DNA of 64,000 bases from JAGLTN01 sp023135255. GTDB lineage: Bacteria; Planctomycetota; Phycisphaerae; Sedimentisphaerales; Anaerobacaceae. Under the pieces are notes generated by a model. It made no database searches. It was not told the origin of the DNA and worked only from the letters and a program-made list of their open reading frames with translations. The DNA is taken from positions 15,016 to 79,015 of the forward strand of contig DAOWCP010000001.1 of NCBI GenBank assembly GCA_030639495.1. Direction: 5' to 3'. Position 1 is the stretch's first letter. Every line of letters begins with the position of its first letter. Positions 54,016-63,384 of this stretch are shown here, piece by piece. Made by a program: the position numbers and the translations under genes.

Positions 54016-55581
54016 ATGTCTGGGAGTAAAAACATTAATATAGCGGGCATAGACCTGGGAACGACTTTTTCAGCAATGGCTATTTTGAACACAATAGGAA
54101 AGCCGGAGATCGTCCCAAATGCCGATGGTGAAAGACTAACGCCTTCAGCGGTTTTCTTTGATGAAGATAACGGTGGCATTGTTCGAATCGGCATAGAAGC
54201 GATTAATTCACGGCATCTTAATGCTGAAAGATCCGTTCGGTGGATAAAGCGTCATATTGGAGATTCTAACTATCACAAAACAATCGATGGTAAAGAATGG
54301 TCGGCTGTGGAATTATCAAGTTTGATCCTGAAAAAGCTTAAACAGGACTTTGCTGCTGTGCATGGTGACATTGACAGCGTGATTATTTCAGTGCCAGCTC
54401 ACTTCGATGAAATCCGAAGAAAAGCGACGATGGATGCAGGAAAAATGGCAGGGCTAAACGTAATCGGGATCGTAAACGAACCTGTTGCTGCTGCATTGTA
54501 TTATGCCACTACCCGCAGGGTTTCGGGCAATGTTCTCGTATATGATCTTGGTGGTGGTACTTTTGATGTTACCATTATGAGTACCCATGGCAGCAATATG
54601 GATATTATCTGTTCGCAAGGTGAGCATGAGCTTGGTGGTGTCGATTTTGACCAGAAGGTGCTGGAAATACTTCAGCAGAACTACAGGGATAAATATAATT
54701 CTGAGCTGATAATAACAGATGAGGACAGGGCAAATTATGAGGATGAAGCTGAGGATATCAAGAAAACTCTGTCGAGACGTTCGGTAGCAAGAAAAATGCT
54801 TTATGGCCCCGCGGGTAGTATTAAAATCGAAATTACTCAGCAGATGTTTGAGGATTCTATTGCGGAATTGCTGAGCAGAACAGATTTGCTTTTAGATGCC
54901 GCACTTGCCGAAGCAAACATGACGGCCTGTGATATAGATAGGATAATATTGGTTGGCGGAAGCACGCGGATACCTGTAGTGCAGAAACGTCTCGAAGAAA
55001 GATTTAGTTTTGCGCCTGAAATAACTATTAATGTAGATGAATGTGTTGCTCTCGGAGCAGCTTTACACGCTGGTTTAACTTTTCAAAGAGAAAAGCCAAA
55101 TTCACTTCCTGCTGGTATCGCAAACGGCCTTAAGGATATTAAGCTTACCGATGTTTGCAATCATAGCTTTGGCACAATTTGTGCACCTTTTGATTCCAAG
55201 ATCGGCAGCAGGGTTATTAGAAACCAGATCATTCTTAAGAAAAATACGCCCTTGCCCTGCGAGGTCTCTCAAACGTTTTATACCATGAATAAGGAACAGA
55301 AGAAGCTTGAAGTGACAGTGACCCAGGGAGAAGACGCTGCTGCTGAATATGTAAATATAATTGCAACCCATACGATCGATCTTCCGCCTGGCAGGAGTGC
55401 TAAACGTCCAATTAAAGTAACCTACAGCTATGATGTTAATCAGAGAATGCACTGTAAGTTCGAAGATGTTGAATCCGGAAAAGTTCATGAGCTGGATTTG
55501 GCTATTGACAAGGATGGGAAACTTTTGGAAACAGCAGAAAAAGAACATAACAATCAGCTGGAAGCTCTAAAAATCGAATAG
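54016..55581 (+). CDS. Hsp70-family chaperone lacking the lid
   Basis: 521 residues from the ATG at 54016, eight bases after GGGTGG. The ATPase domain is complete: IAGIDLGTTFSAMAI (phosphate 1), NEPVAAALYYA, LVYDLGGGTFDVTIM (phosphate 2) and IILVGGSTRIPVVQ (adenosine). After residue ~375 only a short beta substrate-binding domain remains; the alpha-helical lid of DnaK (about 120 residues) is missing. A paralogue of DnaK dedicated to its membrane partners is likely. It lies 30 bases after the GrpE-like gene. Confidence 0.9.
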   Translation: MSGSKNINIAGIDLGTTFSAMAILNTIGKPEIVPNADGERLTPSAVFFDEDNGGIVRIGIEAINSRHLNAERSVRWIKRHIGDSNYHKTIDGKEWSAVELSSLILKKLKQDFAAVHGDIDSVIISVPAHFDEIRRKATMDAGKMAGLNVIGIVNEPVAAALYYATTRRVSGNVLVYDLGGGTFDVTIMSTHGSNMDIICSQGEHELGGVDFDQKVLEILQQNYRDKYNSELIITDEDRANYEDEAEDIKKTLSRRSVARKMLYGPAGSIKIEITQQMFEDSIAELLSRTDLLLDAALAEANMTACDIDRIILVGGSTRIPVVQKRLEERFSFAPEITINVDECVALGAALHAGLTFQREKPNSLPAGIANGLKDIKLTDVCNHSFGTICAPFDSKIGSRVIRNQIILKKNTPLPCEVSQTFYTMNKEQKKLEVTVTQGEDAAAEYVNIIATHTIDLPPGRSAKRPIKVTYSYDVNQRMHCKFEDVESGKVHELDLAIDKDGKLLETAEKEHNNQLEALKIE

Positions 55582-55598
55582 GTTTTTCTGTGGTCAAA

Positions 55599-56321
55599 AT
55601 GAGTGATGGTTATAACTTAAATCTGTTTTTAGTTCTGACAGTTCAGGCTGGACTGCTGTATTTATTTGTAAGAAGTTTAATAAAGCCTGCTTCTGTAAGT
55701 GTTGTTTTAACCAATCAGGAAGAAAAAAACCTTCATGCAAAGCATTTGACAGTTGACCTTGCTTTGACAATTGCATGTGCAGGTAAAAAGATATCTGTCC
55801 TTCAGCTCAAAGTTATTAAAAACTATATAGAAAAAGATATAGCTCCAAAACGCACATCGGAAAAGATAGCTTACTATCTGAAATTGCTATCTTATTATTT
55901 TTTCATATCTCCGGATTTTAATCAGTGCAGCCTTATTTCCAAACAAATCTTTGAACTTCTCAATTTTGCCGGTCGTTATGATATTCTTGATTTTTGTATG
56001 AGGCTCGTTTGTGCTGACGATGTTGTAACCACAAAACAGCTGGTGCTTTTGAAAGATATGGCTGAGCAGCTCGAAATTGAAAATGAAAGATTTCGATTGA
56101 TGCTGGGAAAAATCATTCCGGTATCAAAATATGAGGTTAACGATATCGAAATAATTCTCGGTATAACATCAGATATGGATGCCGAGGAGACCAACTCTCT
56201 GCTTGGTAAAGAATACGTAAAATGGAATGCCCGCGTTACCAACTCCACCCCGCAAATCCGCAAACAGGCACGGGATATGCTGGAAATCATCGCAAAAGCA
56301 AAAAGTCAATTCACTCATTAA
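55599..56321 (+). CDS. Membrane-anchored TerB-like protein with degenerate J-like C-terminus
   Basis: 240 residues. An N-terminal membrane helix (NLFLVLTVQAGLLYLFV) is followed by a TerB-type helical domain, with the acidic, conserved sequence FCMRLVCADDVVTTKQLVLLKDMAEQL. The last ~60 residues (EIILGITSDMDAEET to RDMLEIIAKAKSQF) look like the ends of a J-domain but lack HPD. The layout resembles DjlA (TM, TerB, J-domain). It lies 17 bases after the Hsp70 gene, forming a membrane chaperone cassette. Confidence 0.68.
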   Translation: MSDGYNLNLFLVLTVQAGLLYLFVRSLIKPASVSVVLTNQEEKNLHAKHLTVDLALTIACAGKKISVLQLKVIKNYIEKDIAPKRTSEKIAYYLKLLSYYFFISPDFNQCSLISKQIFELLNFAGRYDILDFCMRLVCADDVVTTKQLVLLKDMAEQLEIENERFRLMLGKIIPVSKYEVNDIEIILGITSDMDAEETNSLLGKEYVKWNARVTNSTPQIRKQARDMLEIIAKAKSQFTH

Positions 56322-56445
56322 AGCCTTATCTTGGGTATTTTCATGGGCTTTTTTATTGCAATACATTGTGTTGTGGTGCTATTCTATTGCTTAGTTTATT
56401 CAATGAAGCTTTATTAAAGACCAATATTAAATAAGGGAATCTGTG

Positions 56446-56934
56446 ATGATATATGACAGTGTAGAGAATGTTGATACTTATTGTGACGAAGACGATGCGA
56501 TTACAATTGCAGTAGAGTTTGTCGACAATTTTGATATTTCTCAGCCTGACGGTAAGTATGAAATAGACGGCGATGAGGTTTTCGCGATTGTTCAGACTGT
56601 AACTACCGCTGATGCAAACGAGAAGAGTTTCGAGGCTCATGAGAATTATGTTGATGTGCAGATGGTTCTCGAAGGCGCAGAAAGACATGACGTAGCTCTG
56701 CTTGATATTGAAGATTTAGAAATTGAGCAGGACTATGACAGCGAGAAAGATGTGATATTTTTCAAGGCCCCAGAGCATTTTTCAACTATTATTACCAAGC
56801 CCGGTATATTTGTGGTTTATGGCCCGGATGATGCCCATCGGCCTTGCTGCTGCATCGATAAGTCTGAGACTATCAGAAAAGTCTGCGTTAAAATTAAAAT
56901 TGATTCCTGTCTTGGCGTTGAAGATGAGCAGTGA
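56446..56934 (+). CDS. YhcH/YjgK/YiaL-family protein
   Basis: 162 residues; a cupin-like fold. KSFEAHENYVDVQMVLEG contains the conserved His, and EHFSTIITKPGIFVVYGPDDAHRP supplies the second pair of metal-ligand residues. The family (EbgC-like) is linked to sugar and sialic acid metabolism, probably as isomerase or mutarotase. An upstream GTG gives one extra residue. Confidence 0.9.
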   Translation: MIYDSVENVDTYCDEDDAITIAVEFVDNFDISQPDGKYEIDGDEVFAIVQTVTTADANEKSFEAHENYVDVQMVLEGAERHDVALLDIEDLEIEQDYDSEKDVIFFKAPEHFSTIITKPGIFVVYGPDDAHRPCCCIDKSETIRKVCVKIKIDSCLGVEDEQ

Positions 56935-56968
56935 GGATGGGGCAATAGTTTGAGTAACCTGGCCTGTT

Positions 56969-57071
56969 TATACTGATCCTAATTGAATTTTACCGTTTAT
57001 CCGTGGGTAAATAACTTAAAAATAATAAGTTACGGATTTATTCGCGGACATTTCTTACCCTGAAGGGTATA
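56969..57071 (-). repeat. 100-base dispersed repeat, copy 6 (reverse)
   Basis: TATACTGATCC tail complement at the left, ending TACCCTGAAGGGTATA at the right. It lies between the YhcH-like gene and the aldolase/epimerase gene. Confidence 0.85.
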
Positions 57072-57174
57072 AATTCACAATATCTGCAAAAATATGGGAA
57101 ATTGCGTGACTTTGCTTCTCACAGCATTTAATATAACGGCATGTAAAAAAACGAAAATCTTCAAAGGGTAAAAT

Positions 57175-57864
57175 ATGCTGGAAGGTTTGAAAAAACAGGT
57201 TTGTCAGGCTAATCTTAAACTGAATAAGAGCGGGCTGGTGATTTGCAGCTGGGGCAATGTCAGCGGGATAGACAGGGAGAAATCAATTATAGCGATCAAA
57301 CCCAGCGGGATTTCTTATGATAATCTGGCTGTTGACAAAATCGTACTGGTTGATATGGATGGAAATATCGTTGAGGGCGATTTGAATCCTTCATCGGATA
57401 CTGCGACACATCTTGAGCTTTACCGCAATTTTGCTGACATCGCGGGGATATGTCACAGCCATTCTAATTACGCTAGTATCTGGGCGCAGGCTTGTATCGA
57501 TTTGCCCTGTATGGGTACAACACATGCGGATTATTTTTATGGTTCGGTTCCGGCGACTAAAGCTTTGGAGGCTGACAAAATTGCTGATGATTATGAGCTT
57601 AATACTGCCAAAGCGATTGTAAAAAGATTTGCAAAAATTGATCCTGCTCAAATGCCCGCTGTTTTGGTTGCTAACCATGGGCCTTTCACATGGAGCGACA
57701 GTCCAGACAAGGCAGTGGACTGCGCGGTTGTGCTTGAATATGTTGCGAAGATGGCATTTGAAACTAAGTTGCTCAATCCCGCAATTGGTGGAATCAGTAA
57801 TGAACTTTTAGATAAGCATTTCCTGCGTAAGCATGGTAAGAATGCTTATTACGGTCAAAATTAA
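57175..57864 (+). CDS. araD: Class II aldolase/epimerase, L-ribulose-5-phosphate 4-epimerase-like
   Basis: 229 residues. Family motifs: GNVSGID near the N-terminus, PSSDTATHLELYR, zinc-ligand HSHSNYAS, ANHGPFTW with another His, and a C-terminal LLDKHFLRKHGKNAYYGQ, which is characteristic of AraD rather than FucA. It interconverts L-ribulose-5-phosphate and D-xylulose-5-phosphate by retroaldol chemistry. It is 18 bases upstream of the isomerase-like gene. Confidence 0.85.
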   Translation: MLEGLKKQVCQANLKLNKSGLVICSWGNVSGIDREKSIIAIKPSGISYDNLAVDKIVLVDMDGNIVEGDLNPSSDTATHLELYRNFADIAGICHSHSNYASIWAQACIDLPCMGTTHADYFYGSVPATKALEADKIADDYELNTAKAIVKRFAKIDPAQMPAVLVANHGPFTWSDSPDKAVDCAVVLEYVAKMAFETKLLNPAIGGISNELLDKHFLRKHGKNAYYGQN

Positions 57865-57882
57865 TAAAGGAGCTTTTTGAAA

Positions 57883-59283
57883 ATGGCAGAAATGACATTT
57901 GGTGTTATTGTCGGCAATAGGGGGTTTTTCCCGGATGAACTCGCAAACAAAGGTAGAGCTGACGTTATAGAGGTTCTTGGAAATTGTGGTTACAGCGTTG
58001 TAGTCTTAAGCGAAGAAGATACAAAATTCGGAGCTGTTGAAACTTTTCAGGATGCGAAAAAATGTGCTGAACTTTTCAATTCTAACGCATCTTCTATTGA
58101 CGGCATAATTGTTACATTGCCTAACTTTGGTGATGAGCGGGGTGTGCTTGAGACAATTAAAAGGTGTGGCCTTGATGTGCCTGTCCTTATACAGGCTGAA
58201 CCAGATAACTATACAAAAATGAGCATCAAAAACAGGCGGGATTCTTTCTGCGGCAAAATAAGTGTATGCAATAACCTCGGACAGGCCGGCATAAATTACT
58301 CTCTTACAGCTTCCCATACTGTGGCGATCGACTCAGATGAGTTTAAATCTGAGCTTGAGAAATTTGCAGCGGTTTGCAGGGTTGTTAAAGGGCTCAAAAA
58401 CGTCAGATTCGGTGCAATAGGCGCAAGGCCCGCGGCTTTTAATACGGTTCGATACAGCGAGAAGATCCTCGAAGCCAACGGCATTTCTGTTGAGCCGATA
58501 GACCTTTCTGAAATTTTCGGTCGCGCAGCCAAACTCAGTGCTAATGATGTAAAAGCCAAGCTTAACACGATAAAAGCATATACCGATGCCTCAGATGTGC
58601 CGGAAGAAACTATTGTTAAGATGGCAAAATTCGGTACGGTTGTTGACGAATTTGTCAGAGAAAATGAATTGGCTGGAGTTACGATTCAATGCTGGACGTC
58701 TATGGAGGAATATTTTGGCATAGTGCCTTGCGCGATAATGAGTATGCTCAGCGAATCGCTTTGCCCGGCTGCCTGCGAAGTTGATACGACAGGTCTTTTA
58801 GCGATGTATATCTTACAGCTTGCATCGGGAAGCGCCAGCGCAATACTGGACTGGAACAATAATTACGGTAAGGATCCGAATAAATGTGTGCTTTTCCATT
58901 GCAGCAATTTGCCCAAATCTTTCTTCGAATCGACAACTATGGATTACCAGGCGATAATCGCAGGGGCAGTCGGTAAGGAAAATACTTTCGGCACTATAGT
59001 CGGAAGAATCGCACCGAACCCGGTGACATATTTCAGAACAACAACTGACGATGTCAGCGGAAAAATAGCTGCTTACATCGGTCAAGGCAATTTCACAGAT
59101 GATCAGCTTGAAACTTTCGGCGGGTATGGAGTTTTGCAGATACCCAATATGCAGTCTCTGATGAAGTATATCTGCAACAATGGCTTTGAGCACCATGTAG
59201 CTTTGAATATTTCCCAAACTGCCGATGCAATTAGTGAGGCATTGAATACTTATCTGAAATGGAACCTCTATCTACACGAATAA
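57883..59283 (+). CDS. L-fucose/L-arabinose isomerase-family protein
   Basis: 466 residues from the ATG at 57883 (AAAGGAG ribosome site). The N-terminal domains recall the FucI/AraA fold (FGVIVGNRGFFPDEL). Candidate metal ligands are in IQCWTSMEEYFGIVPC, AACEVDTTGLLAMY and the C-terminal HHVALN. Members isomerise aldoses such as L-fucose or L-arabinose to ketoses. Paired with AraD, an L-arabinose-type pathway is plausible, but no L-ribulokinase is adjacent. Confidence 0.85.
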   Translation: MAEMTFGVIVGNRGFFPDELANKGRADVIEVLGNCGYSVVVLSEEDTKFGAVETFQDAKKCAELFNSNASSIDGIIVTLPNFGDERGVLETIKRCGLDVPVLIQAEPDNYTKMSIKNRRDSFCGKISVCNNLGQAGINYSLTASHTVAIDSDEFKSELEKFAAVCRVVKGLKNVRFGAIGARPAAFNTVRYSEKILEANGISVEPIDLSEIFGRAAKLSANDVKAKLNTIKAYTDASDVPEETIVKMAKFGTVVDEFVRENELAGVTIQCWTSMEEYFGIVPCAIMSMLSESLCPAACEVDTTGLLAMYILQLASGSASAILDWNNNYGKDPNKCVLFHCSNLPKSFFESTTMDYQAIIAGAVGKENTFGTIVGRIAPNPVTYFRTTTDDVSGKIAAYIGQGNFTDDQLETFGGYGVLQIPNMQSLMKYICNNGFEHHVALNISQTADAISEALNTYLKWNLYLHE

Positions 59284-59355
59284 TCGCTGACAGAAGTTGC
59301 TATCAAAAATTATAAAATTTTAAAGATTGATGTGCCAAACAGATGGGAGATTGTC

Positions 59356-59637
59356 ATGATTATGAAGAAAAAAAATGTTTTTCTAAGATTAATAAGAAAT
59401 ATTATTATTGCTATCTTGTCAATAGGTTGGATCAGTCCTATGAAAATTGGTATTGATAATTTTCTCTTATGGATGTATCGTAGTCATCAATCTGATTATT
59501 TAGAAAGTGTAGACAGTGGTTTTGTTATTCAACTTAGTGGATATTTTTTTTATATCGGATTACTTTGGTTGGGAATTGTTATAGCTTTTTGGATTTTTAT
59601 AATCGCTAACAAACTTTGGCCGCCTAAAAAAGAGTAG
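59356..59637 (+). CDS. Small membrane protein
   Basis: 93 residues from the ATG at 59356, preceded by GGGAGA. Two hydrophobic helices (IIIAILSIGWISPMKIG, FYIGLLWLGIVIAFWIFIIA) and a short basic end. No family recognised. Confidence 0.55.
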   Translation: MIMKKKNVFLRLIRNIIIAILSIGWISPMKIGIDNFLLWMYRSHQSDYLESVDSGFVIQLSGYFFYIGLLWLGIVIAFWIFIIANKLWPPKKE

Positions 59638-59724
59638 CGTTGGTATTATGAAATTATATACATACTAAACTTAAGAGTATTATGGTATATTTTAGTTTAG
59701 AGTAATTATATTTTAGAGGCAATT

Positions 59725-60423
59725 ATGAAGAATGACGTGTTGACAGTGAAACACTGGCTTATGCATGCGTGGTCTGTATTTAATAAAAATCCAAAGCTGA
59801 TGGTTGCAGGAGCGGTGATATACGCTTCAACCTATGTTATTTCTGGCTTGATATCCCATTTACCTTCTGGATGTTATATTGTATTACTCATTAATTTTTT
59901 TATTTCAATTCCACTGACTGGAGGATGGTGGTTTTTATTACTTCAATTGGTAAGAGGGAATCCTGCTAAATTATTAGATATATTTACTGGATTTTATTGT
60001 TTTCTAAGAGTGTGGCTCACTTCTATACTAACAACTATTATTCTATTGATTGGGTTGGTTTTATTTTTAGTCCCAGGTATAATATGGGTTTTAAAATACG
60101 GACTGAGTATATTCGCCACCATGGATAAAGAGCTTGCTCCTCACAAAGCCTTAGAATTCAGTAGCATAATCACAGATGGTTACAAAAGTAAATTGTTTTT
60201 GCTATTACTTATAAGTTTGGTTCTTTTTCCAATGACATGGCCATTTGCCATTGGTTTAGAAAATATAGGTAGCAGTAAAGGCAGTTTTTATATGATAGTT
60301 GGAATTGTTCCTTATTTGGTAGGTTTTTTATTTGTTGCTCCACTATTAACAGCAGCGTGGGCAACAGCGTATGATACTTTAAGTAACAGGTACAAACAAG
60401 TTGACATTTTACCAACAATCTGA
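59725..60423 (+). CDS. Multi-pass membrane protein, DUF975-like
   Basis: 232 residues, about five to six membrane helices. The pattern (W..F..NP..M..., GLVLFLVPGIIWVLKYGLSIF, MDKELAPHKALEFSSIIT) resembles the YciC/DUF975-type membrane proteins. Function unknown. It follows a short 87-base gap from the small membrane gene. Confidence 0.62.
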   Translation: MKNDVLTVKHWLMHAWSVFNKNPKLMVAGAVIYASTYVISGLISHLPSGCYIVLLINFFISIPLTGGWWFLLLQLVRGNPAKLLDIFTGFYCFLRVWLTSILTTIILLIGLVLFLVPGIIWVLKYGLSIFATMDKELAPHKALEFSSIITDGYKSKLFLLLLISLVLFPMTWPFAIGLENIGSSKGSFYMIVGIVPYLVGFLFVAPLLTAAWATAYDTLSNRYKQVDILPTI

Positions 60424-60554
60424 CAATAATTTGATAATAAAAGTGGTGGATATTATGGTAAGATATGTTAAATCTATGTATAAAGAACTATGTATATGTT
60501 GACAAGATTACTTAAAAAGATTACCAGTAATTTTCAGATGTAAGGTGGTTGGAA

Positions 60555-60899
60555 ATGACGACAATAATATGGTATATATTCCATGGAATATTTTATGGAG
60601 AGTTTTTGTTGTCCGCATATTTATTTATTTTAGTAACCAAATATTTTAGATATCTTCGTAAAAGTAATGCTGAATTTCCTTATAAATATACTTATTTGTA
60701 CCCCATTACAATATCAGATAATATTATTTTTTATAGAGAAATTTACAAAAAAACAAATGAAGGTGATGCAGAATTAGTAAAGTTAAAGATAAAAATCAAA
60801 CGAGTTCACATTGTCTTTTTGGTTGGCCTTGCTTCCCTTGTTTATGGTATTTTCTTGCTAACATCTCTCAGTATGTTGTATGGAGCTCCGGGGGACTAA
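60555..60899 (+). CDS. Small membrane protein
   Basis: 114 residues from the ATG at 60555, preceded by AAGGTGG. Helix near the N-terminus (IFYGEFLLSAYLFILVTKYF) and one at the C-terminus (VFLVGLASLVYGIFLLTSL) flank a charged loop. Not recognised. TTGACA at 60499 may belong to its promoter. Confidence 0.5.
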   Translation: MTTIIWYIFHGIFYGEFLLSAYLFILVTKYFRYLRKSNAEFPYKYTYLYPITISDNIIFYREIYKKTNEGDAELVKLKIKIKRVHIVFLVGLASLVYGIFLLTSLSMLYGAPGD

Positions 60900-61025
60900 T
60901 TAAAGATGTTATGCCCCGATAGGCTGATGCAACTGTTGGTATGGTTGTGGGGTCACCACCTGCGAGTGCATTCTGGGGTATTGTATATAAAATGGTAAAC
61001 GAATTTGAATTTGGAAGGAATGATT

Positions 61026-62717
61026 ATGTCGACCACCCTTGTTGGACTGGATTGGCTGGTACTTGCAAGCTATTTTTTGATTCTTATCGCAGTTGTGTGG
61101 TGGTCTTCGAAACAGCAGAACACTTCCGAGGATTACTTTCTTGCGGGCAGAAACATAGGTTGGTTTGCGGTTGGTGCTTCGCTGTTTGCTTCTAACATTG
61201 GTTCGGAACACATCGTAGGTCTTGCAGGCAACGGTGCCTCAAGCGGAATGGCAATGGCACACTGGGAGCTGCATGCGTGGGTTATGATAATGTTAGGCTG
61301 GGTATTTGTACCTTTTTATTATCGCAGCGGTGTTTTTACTATGCCGGAGTTTCTGGAAAAGCGTTTTAATTCCAAAGCTCGCTGGATACTTTCAGTTGTT
61401 TCATTGGTTGCATATGTTTTTACAAAGGTCTCGGTGACAGTCTACGCGGGTGCTTTGGTATTCCAGACTTTACTGCCTGATACTTTCGGTTCGCCGGAAA
61501 ATGCTTTCTGGATTGGTGCTTTCTCGACGGTTATACTGACAGGCATTTACACGGTATTCGGAGGTCTGCGGGCTGTTGTTTATACAGATACCGCCCAGGC
61601 AATAATCCTGATCATAGGTTCGGTATTTATCACGTATTTCGGATTGAGCAAACTTGGCGGCTGGGGAGAGCTGCAAGCTGTATGCAGAGAAAATTCTGCC
61701 CGTTTTTCACTTTGGCGTTCAATGTCTGACCCCGATTTTCCCTGGCTCGGCGTAATGATAGCCTCACCTATAATCGGCATCTGGTACTGGTGTACAGACC
61801 AATACATAGTTCAAAGAACCTTAGCTGCCAAAAACCTTAAAAACGCACGCAGAGGTGCTTTGTGGGGCGGTTTCTTAAAGGTCTGGCCCGTATTGATCTT
61901 TCTGGTTCCTGGCATGATCGGCTATGCACTTCACCATAAAGGTCTGATCACTATACCCACTAAAGAATTCAATGGCCAGGTAAGTCTTGACGGCGATAAG
62001 ATTTTTCCGCTCATGGTAATGAACCTATTGCCGGCAGGCATTCGTGGTTTAGTAGTTGGCGGATTGCTCGCAGCTTTGATGAGTTCGCTTTCATCGCTGT
62101 TCAATTCCTGCGCATCTCTGTTCACAATTGATATCTACGAAAAGCTAAGGCCGGGTAAATCTGAAAAACATTTAGTAACAGTCGGGCGAATCGCAACCGG
62201 CTTTATAGTCATCTTTGGTATTATGTGGATACCTGTTATGCCGATGGTCTCGCAAGGCGGCTTATACAAATATCTGCAAAGCGTGCAGGGATATCTCGCT
62301 CCGCCTATCACAGCGGTCTTTTTGCTTGGGCTTTTCTGGAAACGCATCAATTCCCACGGCGCAGTATGGGGACTTTGCGTGGGCTTTATTCTCGGTATGG
62401 CAAAACTAACCGTGCAGGCTTTCTTTGGCGCAGGCAAGATCGAAACGCCTGCTTATCTCGCAGCGATAGGGGACTTCAACTTCCTTTATTGCTCAGGTGT
62501 ACTTTTCGCTATCAGCATACTGATCATTGTATTTGTCTCTCTGGTGACAGCGCCTCCGAATATGGAAAAAATTGCAGGTCTGACTTTTGCCACCGCGACA
62601 GAAGAAGATAAACGTTATAACCGGGCAAGCTGGAACAGATGGGACATAATCCTGACCGTCACGGTCCTGGGCTTGGTTCTTGGAATGTACCTGTACTTCA
62701 CATTCTGGTTAAGATAA
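61026..62717 (+). CDS. Sodium:solute symporter (SSS family), probable sugar transporter
   Basis: 563 residues from the ATG at 61026, six bases after GGAAGGA. Around 14 helices; family motifs include EDYFLAGRNIGWFAVGASLFASNIGSEHIVGLAG and the sodium-site region GLVVGGLLAALMSSLSSLFNSCASLFTIDIYEK, both typical of SGLT-like sugar symporters. It imports a sugar using the sodium gradient. The AraD/isomerase genes upstream suggest a pentose or deoxyhexose. Confidence 0.93.
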   Translation: MSTTLVGLDWLVLASYFLILIAVVWWSSKQQNTSEDYFLAGRNIGWFAVGASLFASNIGSEHIVGLAGNGASSGMAMAHWELHAWVMIMLGWVFVPFYYRSGVFTMPEFLEKRFNSKARWILSVVSLVAYVFTKVSVTVYAGALVFQTLLPDTFGSPENAFWIGAFSTVILTGIYTVFGGLRAVVYTDTAQAIILIIGSVFITYFGLSKLGGWGELQAVCRENSARFSLWRSMSDPDFPWLGVMIASPIIGIWYWCTDQYIVQRTLAAKNLKNARRGALWGGFLKVWPVLIFLVPGMIGYALHHKGLITIPTKEFNGQVSLDGDKIFPLMVMNLLPAGIRGLVVGGLLAALMSSLSSLFNSCASLFTIDIYEKLRPGKSEKHLVTVGRIATGFIVIFGIMWIPVMPMVSQGGLYKYLQSVQGYLAPPITAVFLLGLFWKRINSHGAVWGLCVGFILGMAKLTVQAFFGAGKIETPAYLAAIGDFNFLYCSGVLFAISILIIVFVSLVTAPPNMEKIAGLTFATATEEDKRYNRASWNRWDIILTVTVLGLVLGMYLYFTFWLR

Positions 62718-62741
62718 AATTGACAATAGTATTTTAGCGTA

Positions 62742-62844
62742 AGGATTAATCCCAATTAAATTTTTCGCTTTATCCGTGGGTAAATAACTCAAAGATAAGA
62801 AGTTATGGATTTATTCGCGGAAATTTATTACCATGAATGGTATA
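62742..62844 (-). repeat. 100-base dispersed repeat, copy 7 (reverse)
   Basis: Left end is divergent (GGATTAATCCCAATTAAA); the right end is intact, TACCATGAATGGTATA. It lies 25 bases after the symporter stop. Confidence 0.8.
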
Positions 62845-63175
62845 ATACAGGTTTGACTGTTCGCATATCCGTATGGATCGAACCATCAAGCCTGACAGAT
62901 GAGATCATTTAATTGTCGTATACCAGCAGTGCTCTGATGGGGTATCATCTGCTGCTCTTTGTTTGCCATAGAGCCTTGTCATATTTGTCTCAGCATCGGA
63001 TTCATCTGAAAATACGAGCTTTTCAATGAAAAACAAAGTTTTTTCAAGTTTTTTTAAAAATTACAAGTTTTTCGTAAACGCCTTTAGAGTCGATTATATA
63101 GGCAGTATTGACAGTTATGACAATACAGGGTTTGGGATTAGAAGAAAAAATCCGGGTTTTTAAAAAAAAAAGCGG

Positions 63176-63204
63176 TTGACGTCTTAATATTATGGGAATA
63201 CACT
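63176..63204 (+). promoter_or_regulatory. rRNA/tRNA operon promoter P1
   Basis: TTGACG, 17 bases, TACACT, with an upstream A-rich stretch (TTTTTAAAAAAAAAAGCGG) that may act as an UP element. It lies 258 bases before tRNA-Ile. Confidence 0.68.
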
Positions 63205-63349
63205 ACTCGTCTACTCATTAGTTGAAGCAGTGAATGTTTAGCTTGATGGAGTGGGGTAAGGAAAAAAATTGAGAATTTTTTTGAGAAAAGACTTGCGAAT
63301 AATGTTGTTATGCTTTAAATAGTTTTCTTTTGCGAAAGCTTACTTGAGG

Positions 63350-63384
63350 CCGCTGGCAACTTATGAGAATCAGCGGTTTTTTTT
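63350..63384 (+). terminator. Terminator-like hairpin in the rRNA leader
   Basis: CCGCTG/CAGCGG stem with a 15-base loop, followed directly by eight T. It lies between the promoter and tRNA-Ile. Confidence 0.62.
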
